Part shown: positions 7,970-17,372 of the stretch, piece after piece
Numbering within the stretch: position 1 is the first letter of the stretch
Layout: the number at the start of each line of letters is the position of its first letter
Assembly (NCBI GenBank): GCA_016283985.1
Contig: JAEENZ010000053.1
Location: 1 to 20,968, forward strand
Direction: 5' to 3'
Length of the DNA: 20,968 nt
Source of the DNA: Bacteroidales bacterium
GTDB lineage: Bacteria; Bacteroidota; Bacteroidia; Bacteroidales; UBA932
Position numbers and translations under genes: made by a program
The notes under the pieces: generated by a model
Seen by the model: the letters and a program-made list of their open reading frames with translations, nothing else
What the model was told of the DNA's origin: nothing
Database searches by the model: none

Positions 7970-9250
7970 ATGGACAGAAGAAGTTTTTTTAAGACCAGTA
8001 TGATTGGCGGGGCTGCGCTCCTGCTTTCGGATTGGGAAAAGGCTTTCGCTATGGGGCAGAAGCATACGGACGTAGGCAAGCCATGGCGTGGATGGAAAAA
8101 AGGCGAGTTCCAGATTCATTTTATTTATACCGGTGTTGCGGAATCCATGTTTCTCATCTTTCCGGATGGAACCACGATGCTTCTCGACTGCGGAGACTTC
8201 GATGCGGCGGCCCGGGGCGAAAAAGCCGTTCCCATTCTTCCGAGTGCCGACAGGCATGCCGGGGAGTGGATTGCAAGGTACGTCACCCGCGTCAATCCGG
8301 CCGTTACGGATGTTGACTACATGCTCCTGAGCCATTATCATAACGACCATGGCGGCAGCGACCGTTTCTATGCCGAAAAGATAATCCGTGATGGAAAGGA
8401 ATATCCTCTGAGCGGGTTCTCGCAGGCGGCGCAGACTTTGAACTTCCGTAAGGCGATAGATCGTTGCTGGCCGGATGAGCCTGATTCATTGAAGTATGCC
8501 GATCCGGATACCGTCAGGCTCATGAGACGGTTCTACCGCTACATGCAGGAGCACCGCGGCCTGGAAATAGAGAAATTCCGCCTGGGCGCTGAAGACCAGA
8601 TAGTTCAGTTGCATGATCCCGGCGGATATCCGTCCTTCCGCGTCAGGAATATCTGTGCAAACGGCTGTATCGCATATCCCGATGGACAGATCAAGGACCT
8701 TTTCGCAGAACGGAAGAAAGCGGGAAAGATTGTCAAGAACGAGAACGCAATGTCGCTCGGCATGGTGTTCAGCTATGGTCCGTTCCGGTTTTACACCGCC
8801 GGAGACTTTTCGGCAAGATTCAAGGATCCGGACGGGACGCCGAGATTCATAGAAGACGACATTGCTGATGTGTGCGGCAGTGTGAATGTGGCAAAGGTCA
8901 ATCATCACGGGCACAATTCCATGAGCCGTAAGCTGGTTTCCGCTTTGCGTCCGCAAGTTTGGGTGAGTTGTGTTTGGGACCAGTTGCACAACCTGCCACC
9001 TTGCATGGAGCTTCTCTCCGACAGAAGCATCTATCCCGGAGAACGGGTTATCTGCCCCACCATCATGCCAGCCGCACGCCGCGCTAAGGACGGCGATGCA
9101 GTATGGATGAAGGATGTTGCCAAAGCCTCTTATGAAGGCGGCCACGTGGTGGTAAACGTAGAAAAAGGAGGCCGTCGTTACAGCGTTAGCTATCTGACGG
9201 CCTCCGACGAATCCATGTTCGTGCGCAGTGTCCTGCACTTTAAAGTTTGA
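7970..9250 (+). CDS. Tat-signal MBL-fold metallohydrolase
   Basis: 426 residues. The N-terminus MDRRSFFKTSMIGGAALLL is a twin-arginine signal (RRSFFK) followed by a hydrophobic stretch, implying export of a folded, metal-loaded protein. The metallo-beta-lactamase motif HxHxDH appears as SHYHNDHGG (His122, His124, Asp126, His127). A later FYTAGDF supplies the metal-bridging Asp279, and VNHHGHNS supplies His312/His313, so the two-metal site looks complete. The NHHGH block resembles the ComEC/Rec2-type branch, whose members are often phosphodiesterases or nucleases; that function is inferred, not seen. Third gene of the CE15/GH3 operon. Its TGA is directly followed, with no intervening base, by the inverted stop codon of the convergent EEP gene. 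Confidence 0.87.
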   Translation: MDRRSFFKTSMIGGAALLLSDWEKAFAMGQKHTDVGKPWRGWKKGEFQIHFIYTGVAESMFLIFPDGTTMLLDCGDFDAAARGEKAVPILPSADRHAGEWIARYVTRVNPAVTDVDYMLLSHYHNDHGGSDRFYAEKIIRDGKEYPLSGFSQAAQTLNFRKAIDRCWPDEPDSLKYADPDTVRLMRRFYRYMQEHRGLEIEKFRLGAEDQIVQLHDPGGYPSFRVRNICANGCIAYPDGQIKDLFAERKKAGKIVKNENAMSLGMVFSYGPFRFYTAGDFSARFKDPDGTPRFIEDDIADVCGSVNVAKVNHHGHNSMSRKLVSALRPQVWVSCVWDQLHNLPPCMELLSDRSIYPGERVICPTIMPAARRAKDGDAVWMKDVAKASYEGGHVVVNVEKGGRRYSVSYLTASDESMFVRSVLHFKV

Positions 9251-10219
9251 TCACTTGTCTTTGTAGGAAAACTCTGCAAGTACGGGATAATGATCTGACA
9301 TGTAAAGGATTCCGTAGTCCTTTTTGTCGACGGAGTATGTGAGCGCTTTCAGCGGTCCGCAGAAAAACAAGTGGTCTATAATGCCGCTGGCTTTTCCGTA
9401 TCCGTTGTCGGTGTCCGTAGAGCGGAAACTGGATTTTACGGCATCTTCGCGGGCATAACCAAGAGGGACGTTCCGGAGTTGCTGCAGTTCGTCCGTCGAG
9501 AATGAGCTGTTGAAATCCCCGATAAGGAAAACAGGATCCTTGCAGCCTTGTCCGATGCCACCTCCTATAATGGACGGAATCTTGCTTATATGCAGGTTAC
9601 TCTCCATCATCCTCAGTCCGGGGGCCACGGAACTCATATTCTTGTTGTTTTGATAGTGGGTGTTGAACAGCCATACCGAGCGTCCCAGGTTGTCACCGTC
9701 TGCCAGCTTTATCCATGAAGTGCAAAGCGGATGCGAAGTGTGCCATGAGCCATAGTCATTGGCCTTGTTCTTGGAAGCTACCTGGTCGGGAGTGTCGCTG
9801 TGCCAGAAAGTTCCCTTGCTGACAAGGTCGAAACGGGACTTTTTGTAAAGGATGGTGTTGGATGTCTCGTCGCCGCTTACCTGAAGTATGTCTTTCCCGC
9901 TTTCCCGGCCTATGCCATATAAGCCGTATTCATCTTTTACCTTTGAAAGGATATACTCCGCCTGAACTTTCTCAACCTCCTGCATGCCGATTATGTCCGG
10001 CTGGCGGGTGAGGATGAACTTGCATACCGCATCTTTGCGCTTGTCCCAGATGTAATCGCCGTCGGATGGCTCAGGATAGCGGATGTTAAAAGTGCAGACA
10101 AGGAGGTCGACGCTTTCCGTTTCCTCGTTTCCCGGTCCGTCCGGCTTGTCCCCGCAGGCGCAGAGCGCCCCGAGGACAAGTACGGAAATGACAGTTTTCA
10201 GCAATCTACTTGATGACAT
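9251..10219 (-). CDS. Endonuclease/exonuclease/phosphatase (EEP) family lipoprotein
   Basis: 322 residues from ATG 10219. The frame is open 19 codons further upstream, but MSSSRLLKTVISVLVLGALC is the proper start of a lipoprotein signal, with probable lipidated Cys22. The full EEP (DNase I/sphingomyelinase-like) set is present: Asn45 in TFNIR, Glu81 in MQEVE, Asn186/His188 in FNTHYQ, Asp235/Asn237 in GDFNS, Asp282 in IIDHLFF, and Asp309/His310 in MSDHYPV. A metal-dependent phosphodiesterase or phosphatase outside the cytoplasm is expected; the substrate could be a sugar phosphodiester, an inositol phosphate, a phospholipid headgroup or nucleic acid. Last gene of the SusCD operon; its start overlaps the end of the BACON/GLUG gene by 14 bp. 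It is clearly paralogous to the C-terminal half of the first gene of the same operon. Confidence 0.88.
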   Translation of the reverse strand: MSSSRLLKTVISVLVLGALCACGDKPDGPGNEETESVDLLVCTFNIRYPEPSDGDYIWDKRKDAVCKFILTRQPDIIGMQEVEKVQAEYILSKVKDEYGLYGIGRESGKDILQVSGDETSNTILYKKSRFDLVSKGTFWHSDTPDQVASKNKANDYGSWHTSHPLCTSWIKLADGDNLGRSVWLFNTHYQNNKNMSSVAPGLRMMESNLHISKIPSIIGGGIGQGCKDPVFLIGDFNSSFSTDELQQLRNVPLGYAREDAVKSSFRSTDTDNGYGKASGIIDHLFFCGPLKALTYSVDKKDYGILYMSDHYPVLAEFSYKDK

Positions 10220-12215
10220 AATTGAACGACTGGGCGCTTTCATCGAAATTGACTCCATAAAGCATTGTGGCCGCATTGTTCGTAGTGATGGTTACTCCAT
10301 TCAATGAACCGGACACCTCTACAGGGGCCGTGCTAGTGCCGATGGCGGCGCTGATTTTGTTCTTTGCAAAGCCTCCCAGCAGCATTCCGACCTCGGATCC
10401 TGCAGGACTGGTTATGTTTCCGGAGAAACTTCCGCCCTCAACACTGGCTGACTGTGAACTCTTTGATGAATTGCCTACCCATCCGAAGAATCCACCGGCA
10501 TCAACTATTGCAGTGCACTCGATATCTGCTTTGGAAGAACAGTTCTTTATGGTCTGGGCAAAACCCCAGTGATGTCCTGCTATACCTCCGATTTCTGCAA
10601 AATCCTCCGCTCCAAGCACGGTAATCTTGCCGGTGTTTGAGCAATCTTCCATATACGGGGTGACGCCCACTATTCCGCCTACACGGATCTGGCTTGTACC
10701 GCTCACGGTGATATCGCCGCTGTTGCTGCAAGATGACATAACACCCCAGTTCGCGGGATTGGTGTTGTCATTCTCCGATGCAGGCCAGCCCACGACACCG
10801 CCAAGATGCAACCAGTCTTTAGTGACGTAAGCCTCTATTGTAATAGCACCGCTGTTGCTGCATCCTGTCACATTGATGCCCCTGTTCTTACTGGGGGAAT
10901 CGTCTGTAGGATTGTTTACGGCTCCGAAGACACCGCCTACGCAAAGCTGGTGATTCTGTCCTGCAAAACTGCTCTTGTCGCTTGTCAGGACCTTTATGTC
11001 AACCGGCCCGGAGTTGGAGCAGTTTGTTACCGCACCATAGTAGCAGCCAGCCACACCGCCGACAAACATTCTGGCAGGAGAAGTATTCTGATCCTCGACT
11101 TTGGTCTCTATCCAGGATACTTTTCCTTCATTCTTGCAGTTGCCAAGTTCGCCGAAGGTATAAGCCACGACTCCTCCGACAGAGGAAGAAACCTTTTTGT
11201 TGTAGAACTCGCCAACTTCGATATTCGTCGGATCCGAAGGGTCCCTTACAGGGCAGGCACGGTTGGTGTGATATCCGCCGGAAAGGGTTATTTCTCCATA
11301 GTTCTCACATCCGGAAACCTCGTCAAGGGAATAAGCCACAATACCGGCTACACCCTGGGAAGTGAATTTCCCGTCATCATTCACGAGGATGGAAACATTG
11401 CCGTAATTCTTGCAATTGATGACATTCACCGTACTTTCATCCTTTGCTACTGACATTCCTACGAGTCCGGCGATAAGGTTGCTCTTGGAAGTCGTGGGGG
11501 CAATCCTGCGGGTAACGTTGCCCTTGTTGACGCAGGCTTCCACTACACCCTCATTGCGCATGATCAAAGCTCCGAACACCAGGGTGTCGGGCTCAAATGA
11601 GCAAGTCTCGTCAATCACAACATTGGAAATCTTTCCCTTGTTGATCTTGAATAGGGGCCCTGTGGCGGTAAGATTCTTGATAGAATGACCACCTCCGTCA
11701 AGTACGCCGGCAAAGCCTTCGGCGGGCACCAGGGTGATGCCGCTCATGTCAATGTCGGCTGCAAGACGAGCCTCGTCCAGGGACTCGGAGGTGAGTCCGG
11801 CGAGCCACTCCGCAAAGGCGGCTCCGGTTTTGAGGGTGACCTTGTTATCGCCCTTCTGCTGGACTGTGAGCCTGTTTGTGGTAGAAGATGTGAGCTCCGG
11901 AGCAAAGATGACAGTACCTACACGCCCGTCCACAGCTTCATTGTCGGTTACGCTTACGGTAACAGTTACCGTTCCGCTTCCGGAAGCAGGCTCAAGTTTT
12001 ACCCATTCCGGGGCTTCTGAAGTCCAATCGCCGTCGGCGTATACTTTCACAGTCTGGCTTTCCGCTTCAAAAGCTTCGAAAGTGAGCGTCTGGGCGCCAA
12101 GCCTGACTACTGTGGCTTTTGTGTTGGTGCCGCCGCCACCACCTTTGTTCTCTTTTTCCTTATCGCAAGAGAAAAGAACGGCTAATGACAGTAATACGAA
12201 GAAAATCTTTTTCAT
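10206..12215 (-). CDS. BACON plus GLUG-repeat surface lipoprotein in SusE position
   Basis: 669 residues. A lipoprotein signal ends at Cys17 (LFSC), followed by a Gly-rich linker (25-29). Residues about 38-122 are a BACON domain, recognisable from DGDWTSEAPEWVKLEPASG and the closing RLTVQQKGD. From about 145 to 600 lies a right-handed beta-helix-like array with at least eight imperfect copies of a C-x-N-x-G-x-[IV] coil, at about 228, 268, 303, 360, 399, 452, 496 and 525, plus a degenerate one at 559. Each copy is followed by a GG[IV][AV]G turn (GLUG-like). Lying directly after SusD, it is in the position of SusE/SusF-type surface glycan-binding proteins and probably binds substrate or anchors it. 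No catalytic motif is evident. It starts 25 bp after the SusD stop. Confidence 0.85.
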   Translation of the reverse strand: MKKIFFVLLSLAVLFSCDKEKENKGGGGGTNTKATVVRLGAQTLTFEAFEAESQTVKVYADGDWTSEAPEWVKLEPASGSGTVTVTVSVTDNEAVDGRVGTVIFAPELTSSTTNRLTVQQKGDNKVTLKTGAAFAEWLAGLTSESLDEARLAADIDMSGITLVPAEGFAGVLDGGGHSIKNLTATGPLFKINKGKISNVVIDETCSFEPDTLVFGALIMRNEGVVEACVNKGNVTRRIAPTTSKSNLIAGLVGMSVAKDESTVNVINCKNYGNVSILVNDDGKFTSQGVAGIVAYSLDEVSGCENYGEITLSGGYHTNRACPVRDPSDPTNIEVGEFYNKKVSSSVGGVVAYTFGELGNCKNEGKVSWIETKVEDQNTSPARMFVGGVAGCYYGAVTNCSNSGPVDIKVLTSDKSSFAGQNHQLCVGGVFGAVNNPTDDSPSKNRGINVTGCSNSGAITIEAYVTKDWLHLGGVVGWPASENDNTNPANWGVMSSCSNSGDITVSGTSQIRVGGIVGVTPYMEDCSNTGKITVLGAEDFAEIGGIAGHHWGFAQTIKNCSSKADIECTAIVDAGGFFGWVGNSSKSSQSASVEGGSFSGNITSPAGSEVGMLLGGFAKNKISAAIGTSTAPVEVSGSLNGVTITTNNAATMLYGVNFDESAQSFNYVIK

Positions 12216-12240
12216 ATTGTTTTGTTTTTATGATTGACAG

Positions 12241-14061
12241 TTAAAAGTCCAGGCCGTCGTTCCAGTTGGGATTCTGGAGAAGGCTGTGGTTGAGCACCCT
12301 TTCATTGGAAGGGATGGGATAGAGATAGTCGCGTTCCGGGTCGAAACTGAAAGTGTATGTGGGGCGCGGGTTTACGTAACCTTTGGTGCCCTGGGTGAGG
12401 GTGATATCCGAACCGATTTTGTAAACGAACGTTGCTTCAGTAGAAGGTTTGGATCCGCTGTACAGGCAAATGTCGGCCTTTCCGTCATTATCCCAGTCAT
12501 ATTCTCCGGCGCCGGGGAAATATATGCCGTACAGGCCCTTTGAAATCCTTTCTCCGGCCGCCCAGCGCAGCAGGTCGGCGTATCGCAGGCCTTCGAGGGC
12601 AAGTTCCACCACGCGTTCGCGACGGATTTCAAGTATGACGCCCTTGTTAGCACCGGTAACGTTTGGATAGCCGGTATCGGAGGAGGTCAGATACGGATCC
12701 GGGTTGCTGTTTGCAGCCGTGAGGTTCAGATCAGGCATGCCGGCACGCTGGCGAAGCTTATTTATGCTTTTGTCGAGGTCTTGCTGCTTAATGGAACCAA
12801 GTTCGGCTTTTGCCTCGGCAAAGATGAGATACACCTCGGCAAGACGAATGACAGGCAGGTCGTTGTAGGAATTGCTGCGTATATTGTTCATCACCAGATT
12901 GTCTGAAGGCATGACGAACTTGTTGATGGAATATCCGGTGAGCGTGCAGTCCATATCGCAGAACTTTGCCCGGTTCGTAGTGAGGACCGTATAATTGTAT
13001 CCAGGAATTCTGATTGTCTGGTGGAGCCTGGGGTCGCGCCCTGCAACCTGGTCGGCAAAAGTCTTGGTGCTCCACCCGCTCTTCGACGTGTAACGGGTCC
13101 CGTCAGCCATCAGGTAGTGGTCCACGAAACCCCTGGTAGGGCTGTTACGGCCGCAGACAGGCAACAGAGCCACTCCGCTGGCATCGTGGAAGCATTTTAG
13201 GCTGTAATCATAGTCGATGGCCAGGATGAACTCCCCGGCATCTTCGTTATACTGGGCAAACAGATTCTGGTAGTCGTAATCCGGATGGCCGGTATTGTAC
13301 AGCTTGTGCGGACCGAGGTCGATCAGTTCTTCGGCCGCATCCGCCGCCAGCTGCAGATAGTAAGATGCCGGCTGTGCATCGGCGGGAAGTGTCCATAGGG
13401 TGACGTCGCCCTCGTGATACCTGCGGTAGGTGCCTTCAAACAGGCAGAAACGCGCCTTGAGTGCAAGGGCCGCCCACTTAGTGGCACGATAGGTGTGCCC
13501 GGACTTATATGAAGACGGAAGGCCATCAATGGCATCGTCTATATCTTCTATCATATGAGCCATTATGGTTTCACGGCTGTCGCGTTTGCCAAACAGTTCA
13601 TCTTTTTCGTCGGACCCGAGTTCGTGATCCACCCAGGGAACATCGCCGAAGTTGCGCACTTTGTCGAAATAGAACCAGGCGCGGAAGAATTTGCACAGGG
13701 CTTCGTATTCTTTGCGTGTGGCCTGGTCTTCGCAACGCCAGAGATTGCCAAGAGTGGTATTTATCTTTCTAAGGGTAGTCCAACTCCACCCGCCTCCGGA
13801 GGCTGGAACGGTGCGGAATGAGCCGTTTAGAAGCAGTTTGTTGGGGTTGTTTGCAACCATGAGGTCGCTCTGCTCGTCGAATGGAGCATCGGGCAGCAGA
13901 GAGGAATAGAACGAATTGGTGAACAACTGCAATTGGGTCGCGTTCTCGAAATATGCCTCTTCCGTAAGGTCGTCAAGAGGGTACTTGTTCAGAAGGTCAT
14001 CGCAGGAAACGGCAATGCTCAGTGCCGTAAGAATAAGAATTATGGTATAAATCTTTTTCAT
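12241..14061 (-). CDS. SusD/RagB-family surface nutrient-binding lipoprotein
   Basis: 606 residues. The signal MKKIYTIILILTALSIAVSC ends at lipidated Cys20, followed by the DDLLNKYPLDDLTEEAYFEN segment typical of SusD N-termini. The TPR-like helical core appears in the stretch with FFRAWFYFDKVRNFGDVPWV and ATKWAALALKARF. The conserved C-terminal block ILEIRRERVVELALEGLRY..DLLRW is present, as is the final YLYPIPSNERVLN, close to the usual YPIP..E. Length is slightly above the common 500-580. It forms the lid of the SusC barrel at the cell surface and captures oligomeric ligand. It follows SusC by 12 bp, the standard pairing. The ligand cannot be deduced from sequence alone. Confidence 0.95.
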   Translation of the reverse strand: MKKIYTIILILTALSIAVSCDDLLNKYPLDDLTEEAYFENATQLQLFTNSFYSSLLPDAPFDEQSDLMVANNPNKLLLNGSFRTVPASGGGWSWTTLRKINTTLGNLWRCEDQATRKEYEALCKFFRAWFYFDKVRNFGDVPWVDHELGSDEKDELFGKRDSRETIMAHMIEDIDDAIDGLPSSYKSGHTYRATKWAALALKARFCLFEGTYRRYHEGDVTLWTLPADAQPASYYLQLAADAAEELIDLGPHKLYNTGHPDYDYQNLFAQYNEDAGEFILAIDYDYSLKCFHDASGVALLPVCGRNSPTRGFVDHYLMADGTRYTSKSGWSTKTFADQVAGRDPRLHQTIRIPGYNYTVLTTNRAKFCDMDCTLTGYSINKFVMPSDNLVMNNIRSNSYNDLPVIRLAEVYLIFAEAKAELGSIKQQDLDKSINKLRQRAGMPDLNLTAANSNPDPYLTSSDTGYPNVTGANKGVILEIRRERVVELALEGLRYADLLRWAAGERISKGLYGIYFPGAGEYDWDNDGKADICLYSGSKPSTEATFVYKIGSDITLTQGTKGYVNPRPTYTFSFDPERDYLYPIPSNERVLNHSLLQNPNWNDGLDF

Positions 14062-14073
14062 CTCGTCACTGAT

Positions 14074-17000
14074 TTAAAATTGAACGTCAATACCGAACAT
14101 GAAGGTCTTCTGCCAGGGGTAGAAAGACCGGCCATAAGATTCGGAATCATCATGGGCGATAGCTTCCGGATCGAGGAAAGCGCAATGCTTGAACAGAGGA
14201 GACCAACAGGTCAGGTTCTCTCCCGAGAAATACACCCTGACCTTTTCAATCCCGGCCTTCTTGCTGATTTTGGCGGGAAGGGTATAACCTACGGTGAGGT
14301 TTTTCAAGCGAAGATACCGGCAGTTCTGCAGATATCTGGAGTTGGTGCGGTACAGGTAACCTCCGGATATTTCGGCCACATAGCCGCGGGCACGGGGAAA
14401 GTATGCATCGGTATTGTCATAATCCCAGACATCGTTGAGGAAATCCCGTCGCATGAAACTCTGCATAGGATTTGAATATGGCCCCCAGAAGGGGAAGCAG
14501 AAACGCGGAGGATACCAGTAGTGATTGCCGGTGCCCTGGAAGAAAGCACTCAGGTCGAATCCCATGTAATCCATGGAGAACGTTGTCCCGTAGGAAAGGC
14601 TGGGCAGGCTGTTGCCAAGAACTTCACGGTCACCCGGATCGTCCAGGGTGTTTGATCCGATGCCGATGGCTCCGTCTCCATCGCTGTCGACGTACTTGAG
14701 ATCTCCGGCTTTCCACCCGGACCCCATGCCTTCAAAAACATAACTGAGGTCGACGGCTGATGCGTAGGCTTGGGCCTCCTCGTCGGTGGCGAAAAGATCG
14801 TCTGCTCTAAAGCCCCATATTTCCCCGAGCCTCCGTCCAACGTAATAATCGCTCAGCAGTTTATTGGGGTTGTTGTCGTATTTGGTAATGCATGAGGCAT
14901 AGTTGCTGACATTTGCCGCGATGCCGTAACCGAAAGGTTTGCCGGCCAGACGGAACTGGTCTTTCCAGGAGAGCGACAGTTCAAATCCTTTCGTCTGCAG
15001 GTTCGCGGAGTTCTGTTTAGGAGCGCTAGCCCCATAAACGGCAGGGAGTGCATCGCCGGAAACGAGCATTCCGAGAGTGTTGCGTATGTATGCCTCGCCC
15101 GTAAACTGGAGTCGGTCTTTCAGCAGCCCGGCATCCAAACCCACATTGTACTGCTGTACGGTCTCCCATGTAAGATCTCCGGCGTTCGGAGAGGAGATGG
15201 ATGAAGTCCTGGCAAGGTCGCCTTCTCCGAAAGACCAATTTGCCGTATCGGTCGTAATCTTTCGGATATAGGCATAGTTGCTTACCACCTGGTTGCCGAG
15301 GGAACTCAGGGAAGCCCTTAATTTCAGATTGTTTACCGTTCCCTTAATCGGCGCGAAGAATGGTTCTTCGCTGATTCTCCAGCCTGCCGAAACTGAAGGG
15401 AAGAAGCCCCAGCGATGCCCTTTCGCGAAACGTGAAGATCCGTCGTAACGTCCGGAAAGTTCCAGCAGGTAACGGCCTTTGTAATCGTAATTGACCCTTC
15501 CGAAATATCCCATCAATGCATATTCGCTCTGCTCGCCGTCTATATACTGCTTGGATGAACCATCGGCATCGGTGCCAGCGAGCGAAAGGTCGTTGAGCGT
15601 ATCGGAAATCAGATAATATGCTATGGCTTCCAGATACTGTGAATACTGTGTTTCGTAGTTGCCGCCGGCGACTGCAGTGAGGTGATGCCCGCCGAAAGTG
15701 TTTTCGTAAGTGGCAAATACGTTGGCCGATTTATAGGAGTATGTGCGGGCTTTTTCGTCCAGTTGGTTAGTGCCCACGCCACTTGTTCTGACTATCGGTT
15801 CCTGGTCGGGGTATTGCTTGTAGCTGAAGTTGGTCTGGCGTGCAGTAGTATGGTTGCGCCTTCTGCGTATCGTGAAGTTCCCGGTGAGTTTCAGTTGTTT
15901 GAAAGGAGTGATATTGAGCTCGGTGGTGTTGGTGAAATCGTTTTTCCTTTCAATATGCTTGTCTTTGTTCTCCGAAAGTATGATATGCACGGCATTGCCG
16001 ACAGCGTAACTGCTCACGAAATACTGTGAATAATACACCCACGAACCGTCCGGATTCTGGAAGGGGAAGCAGGGGAGGGCATGCGCTGCGGCCATGGTGA
16101 ACATTCGGTCGATGTTGCTTGTGCCGATGCCAAGATAACTGTAGGTCTGGTCGTAATACGAGGTGTTGTTGGATATTGTGGCGTACTTGTTTATCCTGCC
16201 TTCGAAACGAGCACGCAGCTGATATTTGTCGATTATGTCCGGATTGATCTTCAGTATGCCCTGCTGGTTGTCCCACATCCCCGATATGAAGTATTTGAAA
16301 TCCTTTCCTCCCCCGGTTATGGATACACTCTGCTGCTGTGCCGGGTTCCGATCCGAAAACAGGGTGTGATACCAATCGGTGTTGGCGTAGTATTTCCACT
16401 GTTTCACGCCTCCGACAGTCTCCTCTACCACCCACGGACGGTCCTGATTCTCAGTGACATCGTTCACGCGGGCGAGCAGTTCGTTCATGTCGTTGTCATC
16501 GTACTTGAGATATCTGTCTCCCGGGTAACGGGCGTCCCAGAACTTGTTGATCGTGTAGACGCTCCAGTAGCCCCGGGTTTCGAACTCGGTGCTGGTAGTA
16601 GGCGCCTGCCAACCCCATCTTCCGCTGTAGCGTACCGTGGCGTTACCCCCGTTGGAGTTGCCGGCCTTGGTGGTGACGAGTATGACGCCGAAGGCCGCCC
16701 TGGCGCCGTAAACGGCCGCTGCAGCACCATCCTTGATGACGGAGATGCTCTCTACATCCTGAGGGTTTACCCTGCTGAGATCCCCTTCCGCACCGTCGAT
16801 CAGCACCATGGGGCTGGCACCGTTGATGGAGGTGTAGCCGCGGATGTTGATATCCGGACTTTCGTTCATGATACCGGAGGATGTGGTGATGTTGAGGCCA
16901 GGCACCGAGCCCTGAAGCATACTGGTGACATCGTGTGCCGTGCGATTCTGGATTTCATCTCCCTTCACGGCCGTAATGGCACCGGTGAGGTTTACCTTCT

Positions 17001-17346
17001 TCTGTGTGCCGTAGCCCACGACCACGGTCTCCTGAAGCATCAGATTGTCTTCTTCGAGAATGATGTCCGCCTTCGCCTGCCCGGGAGCGAGATTTACAGT
17101 AGCGGATGTGTAACCCAGGCACGAAACCTCGAGGACGACCGCGCCGTCCTTTACGCTAAGCGACCAGTTGCCGTCCAGGTCGGTTACAGTTCCGTTGGTC
17201 GTACCCCGCACCACGACCCCTGCACCCGGGATTCCTTCTCCGGTGGAGTCTGCCACCTTTCCAGATATCGTCCTTTGCGCGATTGCGGCAAAGGAGGTTG
17301 CCAGAAGAAGGAGAGCCGTCAAGAATATGTGTCTGGATAATTGCAT
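14074..17346 (-). CDS. SusC/RagA-family TonB-dependent outer-membrane transporter
   Basis: 1090 residues, a normal size. Signal peptide about 1-23 (cleavage after AIAQ), then a carboxypeptidase-regulatory-like beta-sandwich (about 24-100: ISGKVADSTGEGIPGAGVVV). The TonB-box/plug entry is LMLQETVVVGYGTQKK, and the plug domain (about 115-230) carries the SusC signature ending VYGARAAFGVILVTTK. The rest is a 22-strand barrel ending in the aromatic residue Phe. It imports ligand captured by SusD using TonB energy. The gene begins 26 bp after the stop of the small lipoprotein gene. A near-consensus TATATTTA (17364-17357, minus) lies 10 bp upstream of the ATG but has no -33 partner, so transcription most likely comes from the promoter before 19280. 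Confidence 0.96.
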   Translation of the reverse strand: MQLSRHIFLTALLLLATSFAAIAQRTISGKVADSTGEGIPGAGVVVRGTTNGTVTDLDGNWSLSVKDGAVVLEVSCLGYTSATVNLAPGQAKADIILEEDNLMLQETVVVGYGTQKKVNLTGAITAVKGDEIQNRTAHDVTSMLQGSVPGLNITTSSGIMNESPDINIRGYTSINGASPMVLIDGAEGDLSRVNPQDVESISVIKDGAAAAVYGARAAFGVILVTTKAGNSNGGNATVRYSGRWGWQAPTTSTEFETRGYWSVYTINKFWDARYPGDRYLKYDDNDMNELLARVNDVTENQDRPWVVEETVGGVKQWKYYANTDWYHTLFSDRNPAQQQSVSITGGGKDFKYFISGMWDNQQGILKINPDIIDKYQLRARFEGRINKYATISNNTSYYDQTYSYLGIGTSNIDRMFTMAAAHALPCFPFQNPDGSWVYYSQYFVSSYAVGNAVHIILSENKDKHIERKNDFTNTTELNITPFKQLKLTGNFTIRRRRNHTTARQTNFSYKQYPDQEPIVRTSGVGTNQLDEKARTYSYKSANVFATYENTFGGHHLTAVAGGNYETQYSQYLEAIAYYLISDTLNDLSLAGTDADGSSKQYIDGEQSEYALMGYFGRVNYDYKGRYLLELSGRYDGSSRFAKGHRWGFFPSVSAGWRISEEPFFAPIKGTVNNLKLRASLSSLGNQVVSNYAYIRKITTDTANWSFGEGDLARTSSISSPNAGDLTWETVQQYNVGLDAGLLKDRLQFTGEAYIRNTLGMLVSGDALPAVYGASAPKQNSANLQTKGFELSLSWKDQFRLAGKPFGYGIAANVSNYASCITKYDNNPNKLLSDYYVGRRLGEIWGFRADDLFATDEEAQAYASAVDLSYVFEGMGSGWKAGDLKYVDSDGDGAIGIGSNTLDDPGDREVLGNSLPSLSYGTTFSMDYMGFDLSAFFQGTGNHYWYPPRFCFPFWGPYSNPMQSFMRRDFLNDVWDYDNTDAYFPRARGYVAEISGGYLYRTNSRYLQNCRYLRLKNLTVGYTLPAKISKKAGIEKVRVYFSGENLTCWSPLFKHCAFLDPEAIAHDDSESYGRSFYPWQKTFMFGIDVQF

Positions 17347-17372
17347 ATTTCCGTTGTAAATATAGATAATTA

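Noticed and set aside
9248..9253. TGATCA palindrome as an operator or attachment site
   Set aside because: It is simply two opposed TGA stop codons; the symmetry does not extend into the flanks.
10206..12215. GLUG coils as a DNA-level tandem repeat or CRISPR-like array
   Set aside because: The repetition is at protein level only; spacing varies from about 29 to 57 residues and the nucleotide units are diverged.
16081..17340. 419-codon open frame on the plus strand opposite SusC
   Set aside because: It is fully antisense to a clear SusC coding region, has no recognisable domain or signal and no promoter, and is explained by codon bias of the real gene.
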